A DNA stretch of 64,000 nucleotides from Drosophila miranda (taxonomy: Eukaryota; Arthropoda; Insecta; Diptera; Drosophilidae). The stretch covers positions 25,361,657 through 25,425,656 of the forward strand of contig NC_046674.1 of NCBI RefSeq assembly GCF_003369915.1. The letters are read 5' to 3'. The notes beneath the pieces were generated by a model. That model was not told where the DNA came from. It did not search any database and worked only from the letters and a program-made list of their open reading frames with translations. The translations under genes and the position numbers were made by a program. Numbering within the stretch: the first letter of the stretch is position 1; every line of letters begins with the position of its first letter. Positions 25,138-36,200 of this stretch are shown piece by piece.

Positions 25138-25890
25138 TTATTCAGATGCCACTGTGGAAGTGGGTCGCAGAGTGGTCCGTGGGCGTGGCGTGCGGGGTGT
25201 AGGCGTTGGGCGAGGAGTTCGCGTGGGGCGAGGAGTTCGGGGAGTTGGGGTTCGCGGTGTGGGCGGAGTTCGCGTAGGGCGGGGAGTACGTGTGGGGCGA
25301 GGAGTGCGGGGAGTTGGGGTTCGCGGTGTGGGCGGAGTTCGCGTAGGGCGCGGAGTTCGTGTGGGGCGGGGGGTCCGTGGAGTTGGGGTACGTGGCGTAG
25401 GTGGGGTACGTGGAGTGGGTGGCGTGTGCCGAGTTGGACGTCGGGTTGGGCCGGACTGAAGGGCTCTTCTCACATTGTCACAGGAGAGTGTCCCGCATCG
25501 CACTATAGTCACTGCAAACATAATAAATCGATTGATGAATTAACAATCGGTTACACCATTTTTGGTGTACGCCGGACTATCCTTCGCGGGCTTACATTGA
25601 CAGGTGGCTCTAGCCAAATCGCATCGGGAGATATCGCGCCAGTTGGCCTGACTCCTGCGACAATTGCTATTATAGATCTGCGTAACATCGTTGGTAGTTC
25701 CCAGGCGGTCCTGATTGCGCAGACACCGATCGTTCAGGCGCCGGCAAACGTCGGAGCCTCTCGGGGCCCTCGTCGTGGCCTGGCTAGCCACACAGATGCA
25801 ACCGATAGCTGGAACTCAATAATGTCAGAATTTTATGTTGCAGCTGCGAGGTCCTATGCTCTCACCCAATAGCAAAGCGATTTTCCACAT
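25138..25890 (-). CDS. Eig71E-like cysteine-rich secreted protein with Thr/Pro/Arg mucin-like tail
   Basis: Three coding exons on the minus strand: 25890-25866, 25808-25596 and 25511-25138, giving 203 aa. Both introns are phase 1 with GTGAG/CAG and GTAAGC/GCAG ends. The signal peptide (MWKIALLLAIGCICVASQA) is split by intron 1. The domain has seven Cys spaced C30-x6-C37-x20-C58-x12-C71-x6-C78-x6-C85-x4-C90, with the family core WRDISRCDLARATC. From about residue 101 the protein is nearly all TPRTPTPRTPRPTRT-type repeats, rich in O-glycosylation sites. Eig71E (L71) proteins share the Cys core, and Eig71Ee is the mucin-like glue member, so an Eig71Ee-like role in salivary secretion is inferred. 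The TATA box is at 25952-25959 and AATAAA overlaps the stop. It is paired head to head with the next gene. Confidence 0.8.
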
Positions 25891-25951
25891 TTTGGTGTTG
25901 TCACTGAAAACTTACTGAAGTTCTGTGATGGAACAGTGCGGGTGCTTGGGC

Positions 25952-25959
25952 TTTTATAA
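25952..25959 (-). promoter_or_regulatory. TATA box of the mucin-like Eig71E-type gene
   Basis: CTTATAAAAG on the minus strand, 62 bp before the ATG. It faces the TATA box of the divergent neighbour about 240 bp away. Confidence 0.75.
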
Positions 25960-26199
25960 GGAGCGGTACATATATTTTGGGAAACAACTGTTTTCTCTGT
26001 ATGGGGAAGATTCCATTATTGCGAGTATCAGGAAATACGGAACATCAGTGCATTCAAATGGCTAAAAGACAATCAACTCTTATTGTCAAATATTTCCTTT
26101 GAGGGTTTTCGCCTTTTTTTCTCTTTGTACTCGCATTTCATCAGTTTTATTCATTGTTTTGGAGAGATATATTGTTTCTGGTCGGTAGGTACATATGTA

Positions 26200-26207
26200 T
26201 ATAAAAA
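26200..26207 (+). promoter_or_regulatory. TATA box with initiator, divergent Eig71E-like gene
   Basis: TATAAAAA followed about 28 bp later by TCTTCAGT (26225-26232), a match to the Drosophila initiator. The start codon is at 26284, giving a 5' UTR of roughly 54 nt. Confidence 0.75.
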
Positions 26208-26283
26208 GCCCGGACATGACTGGGTCTTCAGTAGTTATCAGAACTACATAGCAATTTCCATCGGCGAAAAATAGACGGAGAGA

Positions 26284-26718
26284 ATGAATATCCCCATAGT
26301 TTTGGCTGTATTTGTTGGTGAGTCGTATAACTACTCTACCATTTGTTGGGATTATCCCTAGCTATTCCTGTCGTTTACAGTCGTCTGCTTAACTCTGATA
26401 GCTGGTCAGAGGGATGACTGCGAGCAACTGAAACGGGCGTGCGATAGCTGCGTGAATCGCCCGGAAAATGCGGGTGATCGCAACCGTAATCTCCCCACGT
26501 TGAACAGGGAGTGCAGGAGGAAGACTCGCAATACCTGGGTTTGGCGCGATATAAACCGATGCGAGCTTACCAGATTGAATTGCCTGGGTAAGTCGACTTA
26601 ATATTTTGTACATTAAGGGCTATCCTAAGCGGTATTACCATTGTCTATAGGATCCGATCGCCGGATGAACTGCGACGATATAGCTGAACTTGCCAGAATG
26701 CGACGTGTCAGGAACTGA
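26284..26718 (+). CDS. Eig71E-like small cysteine-rich secreted protein
   Basis: Exons 26284-26317, 26381-26587 and 26651-26718 give 102 aa. Both introns are 63 bp and phase 1, with GTGAGT/ACAG and GTAAGT/ATAG ends. The signal peptide runs to about Gly20 (MNIPIVLAVFV then VVCLTLIAG). The mature part has Cys at 25, 32, 35, 56, 72, 79 and 88, the core WRDINRCELTRLNC, and a C-terminal block DDIAELARMRR. That block matches DCAVIAELAGMRR of the gene at 29.4-29.8 kb, so these two are the closest relatives. The family is secreted and, in D. melanogaster, made in late larval salivary glands under ecdysone control. AATAAA is at 26754-26759. It is transcribed divergently from the mucin-like gene; no other function is known. 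Confidence 0.8.
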
Positions 26719-26759
26719 GGCAGCATTGCCAATCGATAATGATGATAATTGAAAATAAA

Positions 26760-29420
26760 ATCTACAAGAGATCATTGAAAAAATGCGGATTTTACACGTT
26801 TCATAGAGGGTATACTGGTTTTTGCTAGATTATTGCAGCTCAAAGAAGGAAGCACCACTGGAACTATTCCTCGGTAGCCAAACACAAAAGCGGAAAGGGG
26901 GAAAATGGTTAAAATCAGAGTTGTTCTTATCCCCAGTACTCTTAGAGTTTTGGGATATATTAGATGTGGATATGTGTAACACTCAGAAGGATGCGTTTCC
27001 GATGTTTCCAAATGTAAAATGCTGCCCAACGCTGCTCTCGGAGCTACATATTTGGATACACCTTACGTTAGGTTAGGTTATGGCGGTAGCGGGGTAGAGG
27101 GCCCGAGCCTCCCCCCCAGATCACTTGGACCTGTTAAATATCCTTTGTTCTTCCGCATGGCCTCTTCTCCCTCACTTAACCGTGGTTTCAAAGCTATTGC
27201 AGCTTACAGACAGTCCCCTCCGGAGGCTTGGTTGAATTTGGACAAGAGCCATGGTTTGATTTCGGACCTTTCCGACCTTTCCGACCTTTCCGACCTTTCC
27301 GCACGGACATCTTTTTCTTACCCAGAAAATAACCCTCCATATCATATATCTTTGTTCAAAATGCTTTATTGCTTCTGAAAATAGTTCAACAAAATTTTGA
27401 AAAATGCAATATGTAATATTTATAAAATTTTGTATATATCAGCAAAAAGTAATCAAAATAGGACGATTATATCTGTCTTAAAATATATAAGAACGGGACG
27501 TATTTCAATATAAAAACCTAAGCTTTGAGGTTGAAATCGGAAGGCACAGGAAGCAGTAAAATATACAGTGGTGGCAGGAGTGAGTGTAAGGTCGCAACAA
27601 ATATAGTAAAAAGCAAAGCCGGAGACAATGGAAGCCAAGAAAACGCCCTTTCTCTGATGGCCAAGGTCCAAGTTCTTGAAGCTCCACTCCTTTCCATTTT
27701 TTGTATTTTTGGATCTGCGTGGAAGTCTTACGTGCTCAAATTCAATTCAAAAGCGAAAAGCGATTATCACCGCTTAGCTGTCGGCGACACGAGTAAAAGT
27801 CAGCCGGAGTAAAAGTCCAAGTGTGAACGCCAAAATCCGAGCGCTTGAAGCACTTGACAAAGGGCATGGTTATATCTGTACATCTGTATATACATGTGTA
27901 TATTCATACATATGTATGTATGTGTGAACATACTTTGTTGGCTCAAATAAAAAGTACACTTACAAGTGGCGCTAAAGCCAAGTGCAATGCATTCCCTGGC
28001 CCCTCTGTCTACAGCTCCAATTTCAAACCCATTCCAAGCTTCTTCCACGTTCCCATTTCCCTCTGTTCGCCATGGTCTGTGGAATCTTTGGGACGTCAGC
28101 TGGCCGGACATTTCCAAAGTGGAAAGCAGTTGAAAGGAAGGACTGGGGTCTACAGCAGTGGTGTGAGGTTGCTGGAACGGGTGCGGCAAATGTGGTCAAG
28201 AGTTTTACAAAGTTCATCATCATGGTCAGCATGGTCCAAGCATTTTTCAAGTGCAACTCAAAGAGATTTTCAATTTTCATATATTATGTAAGCAGTTAAC
28301 ACCAGCTGGCCGTAAATAGTATGACAACTTTTCTCTAAGACCGATGGATATACACACTACACTTGCATCGTTACAACGTTGCATATCATTTGTACTACCT
28401 TGTACCTTATGCGAAATTCAAATTATTTGAATTCATTCTTTCTTAGAGTACATTCTCTAAAAGCGTATCTACACTTTGTAGAGTTTAGGCAAACACTTTC
28501 CAATCCCATTCGCTTTGCTACACATTCATAAAGTCCATAATCATGTTCATGACGTGAACTGAAGTGGGTCTCGGGTTTGGGTCGGGGTTGGGGCCTGGGT
28601 TTGGGTTGGGGGCAGCCGAGTAGAGTGGCTGGTAAGGATAAAAGCTTAAACCGCTACAAGTATTTAAAAATCACTTCACTCGAACACATTCGTTCACACA
28701 GCTTATGCCCGTATTGAAAGCAAATTGAAATGCAATGCTTTGTATTATTTATTCAACATGTTTCGCACAAATTCCTTTTAACCAGCTAATTCGGTATGAA
28801 TACGAGTATGAATACATGTACATATGTAGCTGTTTAATCCGAATTTTGTACAGATTGCTTACTGGAACTCAGCAGACTCCTGGTTGTTAGTAAGTATATC
28901 TGAATAAGAGTGTTGTGGCAGTAGTTATAGCACTTATCTTGCCGGGCCAAGACCTGTAGAGCCGGGTCGCCATAAGCCCGAATAGTGGGCATTAGTTGCA
29001 ATGAATACTTTTATTCTTTGACCCAGTCTAACATACACTGTCTTAGGGAAGTCTCTGGTTGTAATAATTTCCTTTGAAAAATTATCCTTGATTATTATTA
29101 TTATGATAGAAATGACAGGCCTGTAGAAAGGATGTGCATGACTGACTTATTGTTTTGTTGGGTTTGTGTCCACCTGTATCGTTTTCCTGAATATCTAGTA
29201 GATTGATCATTGATTCCTGGAAAAACCCTTGAGCTGCTTTGGCTGAAGGGCTAAGAAAATTACAAACCCAACTCGTACTCGTGCAAAAATATATTTCTGT
29301 TTTGGCAAGTAAGATTAGCTCTACGAAAGTCGAAAATATTTTTAATAATATGCATGTTTTATTCACTCTAATATCTCTGCATGGTTTGTGGGGTATCATC
29401 CGACCGGAAGGTAGGTACTT
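26760..29420. other. Non-coding stretch between the two Eig71E-like pairs
   Basis: No further Eig71E-like copy was found here. It holds a TTAGGTTAGGTTATGG phrase and C-rich tract near 27.07-27.12 kb that looks like dispersed repeat DNA, a tandem TTTCCGACC repeat at 27265-27301, and a G-rich run of GGGT/GGGTTTGGG type at 28565-28617 that could form a quadruplex. Overlapping open frames at 27.8-28.3 kb have no recognisable protein. Confidence 0.5.
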
Positions 29421-29783
29421 CTAGGTACGCCTGCGCATGCCAGCGAGTTCAGCAATGACCGCACAATCCAGCTTTCTTCTATGAGCTGGGGTATCAAGTC
29501 ATATAATTAAATATGTATGGCCACATATATCTGTATCTATATTTTACTCACCCGCACAAGCAATCACCTGCAGATCGCAACGGGTCTGATTCCTCCAGTG
29601 GTAGGTGCGACGTAGCCTCTCACGGCACCCGTCGTTCATGAACTCCACATTATTGGAGGGATTGTTCAGTCGCCTCACACAGGACTCGCAGCTCTCCCTT
29701 AGGACCCGGCAGTCAGGCTGCTGAGCGTGTACGGCCACACACCAGAGGATCGTGAGAACGGAGAGAACGCTAAGGAGCTGCAT
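29421..29783 (-). CDS. Eig71E-like small cysteine-rich secreted protein lacking the signal-peptide intron
   Basis: Exons 29783-29552 and 29485-29421 on the minus strand give 98 aa. The 66-bp phase-1 intron (GTGAGT/CCAG) sits just after the RC..C core, where all family members here have one. The signal peptide (MQLLSVLSVLTILWCVAVHA) is uninterrupted, unlike the three sister genes, where an intron splits it. Cys order is DC...SCESC...GC...RC...AC and then DC in the last exon, with YHWRNQTRCDLQVIAC as the core and IAELAGMRR at the end. The TATA box is at 29840-29847. Head-to-head partner of the gene starting at 30167. A secreted role in salivary gland or a similar secretory tissue is inferred from the family. 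Confidence 0.8.
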
Positions 29784-29839
29784 CTTTCGATAGATCGGAT
29801 CGGGATTGCTACTGATAGAACGGAAAGCTGTGGCGAGCC

Positions 29840-29847
29840 TTTTATAA
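29840..29847 (-). promoter_or_regulatory. TATA box of the 29.4-29.8 kb gene
   Basis: CCTTATAAAAGG on the minus strand, about 57 bp before the ATG. It lies about 250 bp from the facing TATA box at 30100, almost the same spacing as in the other divergent pair. Confidence 0.75.
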
Positions 29848-30099
29848 GGCGCTGCTAATCTGGAAGCGATCGGTGGGGTCTTACACCATGGCGTGCGGCA
29901 TCTGTGTGTGTGGGCTTATAGAAACTTTTATTAAGTCGGATAAAGAAACAGATATATTTGCTAATTGAAGCTATTGTACCAGAATGACATAATTCTCGAC
30001 AAAAAGCAAAAAAAAAAAAGTGCCATAACTGCCACAGCTGTAGCAGTAACTAGACCATTTCAGCTGTTTCCTTACTGTTTCCATTACGTATTTGTAGGG

Positions 30100-30107
30100 T
30101 ATAAATA
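30100..30107 (+). promoter_or_regulatory. TATA box with initiator, divergent partner gene
   Basis: TATAAATA followed by ATCAGTGTAG (30129-30138), a good initiator match, about 30 bp downstream. The start codon at 30167 leaves a 5' UTR of roughly 36 nt. Confidence 0.75.
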
Positions 30108-30166
30108 CCCAGGATGCATTGAAATGCCATCAGTGTAGTTTCAAGTGCCTTCTCAAAGCAAATCCA

Positions 30167-30576
30167 ATGTCGAAACTTATTCTGTTGCTGGGTAAGCCGA
30201 TCCTTCTGCATGTGAATTAAAGAATTTTACTAAGAAAGTGTGCATATTCCTTCAGCTGTCTGCTGCCTGTGCCTGTGCCTGACTCAGGTCCATGCCCAAG
30301 CCCGCGCATTCTGCGATGGCCTAGTGGCCGAGTGCAGGCGCCATGAACGTGAGGTGGGCCCCAGGGACGATACCGTGGACATCTACAACCAACATTGCGC
30401 TCGCATCGATCGCACCTGGAGACGTATAACACGCTGTCAGCTAGTTCATGCCTCCTGCCTTCGTAAGTACTAAATTGTGTTTATATGTAACATTCTTCTT
30501 GAGATTGTATCCTATTTCAGTGACTATGGTACGTTGCGACAATCTTACCTGCAAAAATGTGGCTGGAGTCCTCTAG
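30167..30576 (+). CDS. Eig71E-like small cysteine-rich secreted protein
   Basis: Exons 30167-30191, 30256-30462 and 30521-30576 give 95 aa. Both introns are phase 1 (GTAAGC/TTCAG and GTAAGT/TTCAG), and exon 2 is 207 nt, the same length as exon 2 of the 26.3 kb gene. The signal peptide is MSKLILLL then AVCCLCLCLTQVHA. Mature Cys follow AFC-x6-C ... HC ... RC-x6-C, with core WRRITRCQLVHASC. The tail LTMVRCDNLTCKNV matches LTIVRCGTLSCDNV of the mucin-like gene, so these two form one subfamily and the other two form a second. AATAAA lies at 30611-30616. A secreted salivary-type product is inferred. Confidence 0.82.
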
Positions 30577-30839
30577 GGTGCGCTAGGGTAATGAAAGTAT
30601 GTAAAAACGGAATAAATATTTCCTAAAATATTTCCATCAGCGTCGAACTCAAATAAATCCAAGTAATAAGCACTAATACACCCATTGTAGATGTTTCAAT
30701 TCTTTCTGTAAGCGTGCTATATGCATGTCAGGGGAATAGTCTTAAATTCTTTTCTTAATAAAACTTTTAGAAATCATACTCCATGGTGAATACACTTGTA
30801 ACAGCATCACACAGGATTTTGAATACAAAATTGTATGGC

Positions 30840-30915
30840 TCTATCTTTTACAGTCTCTGAGGGACATATACATATGTATATCGAATTGGCTATTGATGCT
30901 GATCAAATATATTTT
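30840..30915. mobile_element. DINE-1/SGM-like fragment, left flank of a nested Tc1-type element
   Basis: ACAGTCTCTGAGGGACAT and then TATTGATGCTGATCAAATAT resemble the conserved 3' part of DINE-1/SGM elements. The phrase breaks off at the terminal repeat starting at 30916 and seems to resume at 32240 with TACTTTATG. DNA between 30577 and 30840 shows only the 3' UTR of the previous gene. Confidence 0.5.
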
Positions 30916-32239
30916 CAGTGCCGCTCAACTGAATAGTTTCAGCAATTTTAAAAAGTAAGCTGCTATATCCTTTCAACCAACTTACCGATTTTGATGAAAT
31001 AGTTTGTATTTGATAGACTGCTTAATTGTTTATGAAACAAGAAAGTTTGCGTTCTCTAGGACACTTATTAATGAGAAATTGTTCCTCATCTTCGCACCTA
31101 TTTTAGCTCAACTGAATAGGTTAAACGGCAATGATTTAATTTGTGGAACAACAAATTATCGACACACAGTAGGGTCTTCGGCCTTTTCAGTTTTCTAGCA
31201 TTGTCCGTATTGGATTTTTCATACAAGAAAACGAAAACAAAACAAAAATTTGTTTTTTATTCAAAATGTTGGTCCATCATTTTTGTTCTATATTTTTCTT
31301 ATACCTGAGGCAGCGCTATTTTGTTTGTTTTTTGTGCGAGGTTGCAACACATCGCTCTAGAGTCTAGGCGGCCCTGTTGCGCTGGGGGTATTTTTGTAAG
31401 TCAAATTAAAGTTAAAAAACACCCAAAAAAGTTGATAGTTTGAAAAATCAAATTTCATTTTGTAGTTTTTCCAACAAGCCAATTTTTTCCGCATTGAAAA
31501 ATGTTGAAAACAACTAAAACCAAAAAATAGAGACTAAAACAAGAACCATACCTGACTTTTTATTCGATCTTTAAGATGTATAAAAATTGAGTAAATTGCT
31601 GCTCTCAGAAAAAATTAAATCTCGGAAAATTGTCTAACAGATGCGTAATTATATAGTATTCAAATTATCCAACGTGCACCAAAGCGAATAGACTTTTGCC
31701 ACCTCCTTTCGGCTGAGACCCCACTTTGCAACGCCTATATTTTCATATTTGAATTGAAATGGGTCGAAATGGGTTGCGAGATTATATGAGTTATATTCTC
31801 AATAGGCGAAAAAATGGAGTAACATCAGACGATTCTAAAAGGAAAGTACAAAGATGATTTTATTTGAAATGATGCAAAATATGGTACAAATATTGAAGGA
31901 CAACACCGGTGGTCAGGCCACTCATCCGTATAATTCATAACGTTTTGCAGGTGAGAATGTGGTGTTACTGTCAAACGCCTTATTCGGAGAGCCAAGAATT
32001 TGAAGTGATTGAAGTGGAAAAAAAAACACCTCTCAGTAATGCTCCCCACACAATTATGCCACTCGTGTAGCTGTGGTTTCTTGCTTTCGTGGGCCATGAT
32101 AGTATTTCTTATAGCCGTCTAGTCCCTCCAGGTTGAAAATTTTGTAACGATAGTGTGCCACTCCTTGTTGCATGTCATGTGTGCTTTTCTAAATTGAAGG
32201 CTACACGCCTTAAATTTTTGCACTTATTCAGCGGCACTG
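30916..32239 (-). mobile_element. Tc1-type DNA transposon, 1.32 kb, inactive
   Basis: Terminal inverted repeats begin CAGTGCCGCTcaacTGAATA at 30916 and end with the complement of CAGTGCCGCTGAATA at 32239; the left one has four extra bases. A TA follows the right end, as expected for TA-targeting elements; the left flank is TT. Inside, on the minus strand, are IFNLEGLDGYKKYYHGPRK (about 32140) and then GIIVWGALLRG (about 32063-32030), matching the Tc1/Tc3 transposase core. The frame is broken by stops, and the N-terminal DNA-binding part is missing. The element is too decayed to move itself. Confidence 0.7.
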
Positions 32240-32399
32240 TACTTTATGAAAACAGAGCTCATTAAAATTAAGTGTTTCAACACCTTTATTCTGCTTATTT
32301 TGTACCATTTTTCTTTTAAAAAATTGTCCAAAATAATCCAATAAAATTACGCCTGTAAAAATAAAAAAATTCCATAGACAATTATCAAATGAAACTTTA

Positions 32400-32990
32400 C
32401 TGCTGTAGTAATACATACATTCCATCAGGGTTCCTCTTCCATGCCTGGTTGTATCCTTGATCTAATGCTTTTCATTTGGCGGTGCCAAATCACCTTCTTC
32501 CAATCTTCCATAGTTTTCTAGTTCTTGTGCTCCTTGATAAATTTAAGACGCGCAGCAACGTTTTTTTTTCTGGTTAACTGCCACTGTCAGGCCGAAGGTA
32601 TAAAACGTTGGTTCATTAGTTAAAATCGATGGGATAGTGAAGAAAGAATATTATCTTCATATTTCGGAGATCGCTTTCCAGCAAACCCGAAGCACACGGC
32701 CAAAATCGCAAAAAATCGGCTCAATAATCAGAGTTTTCACTTGATGCAGTGCATTACTTAAAGCCCAGATCTTAATCCCGTTGAAAATCGATGAGCTCTG
32801 CTAAAAAAATATTGGAAAAGACGAGTCTGCACCAAATGGATTAGATGGAGACGGAGCGCCGCATGATACCTCGCGAGCACATAAGTCGATTTTATGCCCA
32901 AACAAAAAAGCTCTTAAAGAAGCCGATCTCTTTTAATTGTAAGCATTGTTTTGTTTATATTGAATAATATGTATTATTAATAAAATGGCC
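32400..32990. pseudogene. Rearranged Tc1-type transposase remnant, two halves in opposite orientation
   Basis: The minus strand from about 32650 to 32400 reads as the middle-N part of a Tc1 transposase (AARLKFIKEHKN, then KTMEDWKKVIW). The plus strand from about 32680 to 32840 reads as its C-terminal part (NPKHTAKIAKNRLNNQSFH, then SPDLNPVENR and ALLKKYWKRR). The halves meet head to head near 32.66-32.68 kb. Stops and frameshifts are present in both. It is a different copy from the element at 30916-32239. Confidence 0.65.
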
Positions 32991-33129
32991 AAGCTTTTTT
33001 AGGAACGATGGGGTTAAAAATAAGTTAGTGTAAAAAAAATGTCTACGTTTCTAAAGAGTATGACCCCAATCAACCTTTGGGTAATTATATGCTTGTAACT
33101 TACTTAGTAACTTAATAAGTTACTTAGTA

Positions 33130-33260
33130 TACTCAGACAAATAGATGATGTCATGGACTACCAGCTTGTTGGTTTTTAGCTTAAAGGGTATATAAACTTC
33201 GTCACGCCGCTGGCAGCTTCCTTCCTGGATAATTATTGATTGAACATAAAATGATATGAT
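33130..33260. mobile_element. Probable end of a DINE-1/SGM-like element
   Basis: AAGGGTATATAAACTTCG followed by CGCCGCTGGCAGCTTCCTTCCTGG resembles the GTATA...ACTTCG...CGCCG...TTAGCTTCCTT end of DINE-1 type repeats. It also looks like a TATA promoter (TATATAAAC at 33189-33197), but no gene follows. The assignment is tentative. Confidence 0.35.
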
Positions 33261-36200
33261 AAAACAAGCCACCAGGAAAGAAGGGAACCAAACTCCCAAC
33301 TAAACTAAAAGTAAAAATCTATTTCAATCATTTCCTGGCCACGATGCCAGTGACACGTGCCAAAACAGCAACAACAATACAAAGTTGAGTGGAGTTGAAG
33401 CAGAAGTTTTACTGGGTCTGTGGTTCCCCTGTTGAAACACCCAAACATACATGCATGTGCATATATGTATGTATATATATGGCACTCGAAGTCAAAATTT
33501 CATTACCAGTTTGATGTTGTAGTGGGGAACAGTTGTGCCCTTTGGCAGGGATTCAATTACTAAGAGGAAGCTGTTATGGAGCAAACGAGGATGGGATGTT
33601 GTCGAGGGGAAACCCCTTAATATTTATCTATCGCCAGTAATCAGCTAGTTGCTTTCCCATTTTAAGTTTTTAGTTAATACAATTTCGATTTTTAGCCCGA
33701 TTGAGGGTTTGTCTCCCAGTTTTCTGTAATGTGTCCTAAGCTAAGTTCAAGCCACTCGATGTGGCAATTGACTAGTAAAGATGCTAAGTTTTTATTTAGA
33801 AAGAGGCTTGACATATAGTTGAAAAAACTCCCGAAATTGTGGAAAAATAGATAAACTGGTAATACGACGGGCTATGCAATTTGTCAGCTTTCTACTTTTG
33901 TCAGAGAGTGGTTTGGGGAGGCGGAGACATGTTTACACAGACCTTAGTCATAGAGCAGCTCGTAAAATATGAAAAAACACAATTGAATAGATCGTGGAAC
34001 AATGAAAGGATGGCTGAAGTTCAAAATATAACAATAATTATAATATTAAATCTAAAAACGGATCTTAACAAAAAGTTATTGCATTCGATACAGAATTTTG
34101 ACTAGAAAAATCTAAACTAGAAAAAAGTTAAGGAACTCATTTCTTGGGCAGTTTTGTTCTTCCCTTTATTCCGAATGTGCAAAATGTTTGAAAACTACTC
34201 ATCTTTAATATAATTTTTGATTAAGTTAAATTCTTGAAGAAAACCCCGTCGAAGGCAGTGCTCGTAAAATTCCGTCTGAGGGTAATCGAAAGCCCGCGCC
34301 CCACGACCAAAACCACCCCACCGTGCAGTGCATCGAGCCACCCCATTTGGCAGCTTCTCCTGCGACAGAAAAGGGCCCAGCCAAGCCATCCAAGCCGGCC
34401 CAATAATGGGCGCACGTTTTGTTGCAATCCCAATGAGGAAATGCTAATCCGCATGTAATATTCGAAAATGATATGAAAATGCCGGCCCAAACAACCACCC
34501 ACTAAAGGAAGCTCGCCGAGAACCCCTGCTAGAGGCGGACTTTGTCTCGAATCCGAAACCGAATCCGAATCCGAGGCAAACGCTTCGTTGAACGGAACCA
34601 ACATTACTCAATGTCAACATCAAAATTGCTTTGGAATTCATGCACTAATTTATTTTTGGTCCAACAAAAAAGAAACTTACGCAGTATAGAAATTTTCATT
34701 TTGGATGAATTTTAATTTCGGGATTTCTCCTGGGTACCCCTTAAATAGCTGAACACCCGGTCTCTGGGACGAGGGGGGGTCTTTTCATGCTGATTAAAAG
34801 TGGCAGCTCTGCCTGCGGGGTGGGAATGTTTCTTTTTTTTGGGTTTCATATTGCAACCTTTTCCACCTTGCCATTGCCCTTGCCCTTGCCATCGAAAGGG
34901 GGCTGAAGCTGAGGCTGGGGCTGAGGCTGAGGCTGACTCATCTGAATGCTGCACTTGTCGGCGGCTCTCCGTCTATGGAAAATTTCGTCACAGACAGACG
35001 GTGGCGTGAAATTTCGTAACGAATTCTGTAAATCTTTCATTGTTATTTCTGTAAAGGAACATTATAGATGCCATCCTATACATGGGTATGAGGAATGTGG
35101 CAGGGAAGTTTGTTTTTTCTCAAAAATGATTAGAGTTCAGTTGGTTGTTTCGCGGGTGGAATTTGTGGTGGCTTATTGGGGGGATGGGAAGTGTGTACCC
35201 TGCCAGAATGTCTGCAACAGCTGCTGCACATGGCCCGGAATGTGACCACAACACGGCCGCATAGAAGTCACGGTGGAGAAGGACGACCAGGCATTGGTTT
35301 GGCTTACTACAGTAATAATATGTACATATTTACAGAGAGTGTTATCTCTTTACTTAATAAATGGGGATATTGAGACTTGAATGGCTAAAGATTTTACAAT
35401 CCAATTAATGCGTTAATCCCATAATCCTATCAAAATTCGCTTCAAACTCGATTTCCCGACAGACCATTTTTAAATGATTCATAAGTTATTTCTGAACTCT
35501 CTGTGCAAGCAGTAAAACAACAAAATCCATAAACTGTTGCTGGCTAGACAGATAAATCGAGCGAAAATTGACCTCAGTGAACCGTGCGACGTGCGTTGTT
35601 GACATGCCACGAACTTGAAAACAATTAATATACGATTTTGATAAGATGAGAGCCAATCGAGCACCGCCATCGCCCAGACAACAAGCAGAAGACAATGCAG
35701 GTAACTCCGTAAACTGGCAGTCGGTCTGGGACTGGGTCTGGGTCTGGGTCTGGATACGGACAAGAGTTTTCCGTGATAGCAAAAGGTGTTGCACAGGCCA
35801 GGTCCTGGCCACTGGGATTTATGTGATTACATAGAAGTACATATCCCTCCGAGACTGTGGGAGCGGGCATTGGAGAGTCCTCACCAAATGTCGATTTCTC
35901 GCCGCACCCCACACGAAACACACGCCGGCCAAAGGACATCTCCAGCTGTGCGCGTGTCCTTAGAACTATTGTATGTTCCATCGATCCGACGCGGACCCGC
36001 TTCGGTCAGGTCCGCTCTCATGTATCTCATTCTATCTTGTAGTTCATCCCGAATAATGTGTCCATTGTTCCCATTGCCTTTGGTCGGCCGGTGAATTATT
36101 ATCCCTTTCGCATGTGTTGCTGTGCTGCATTGTCCTTTGTTACTTTCGCCTCACTTTGTATTCTTCAAAGGTCTGGTTGCCCGGCCACGCCCTCCACTGG

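Noticed and set aside
33189-33197. TATATAAAC as a gene promoter
   Set aside because: It lies inside sequence resembling the end of a DINE-1-like repeat, and no gene follows.
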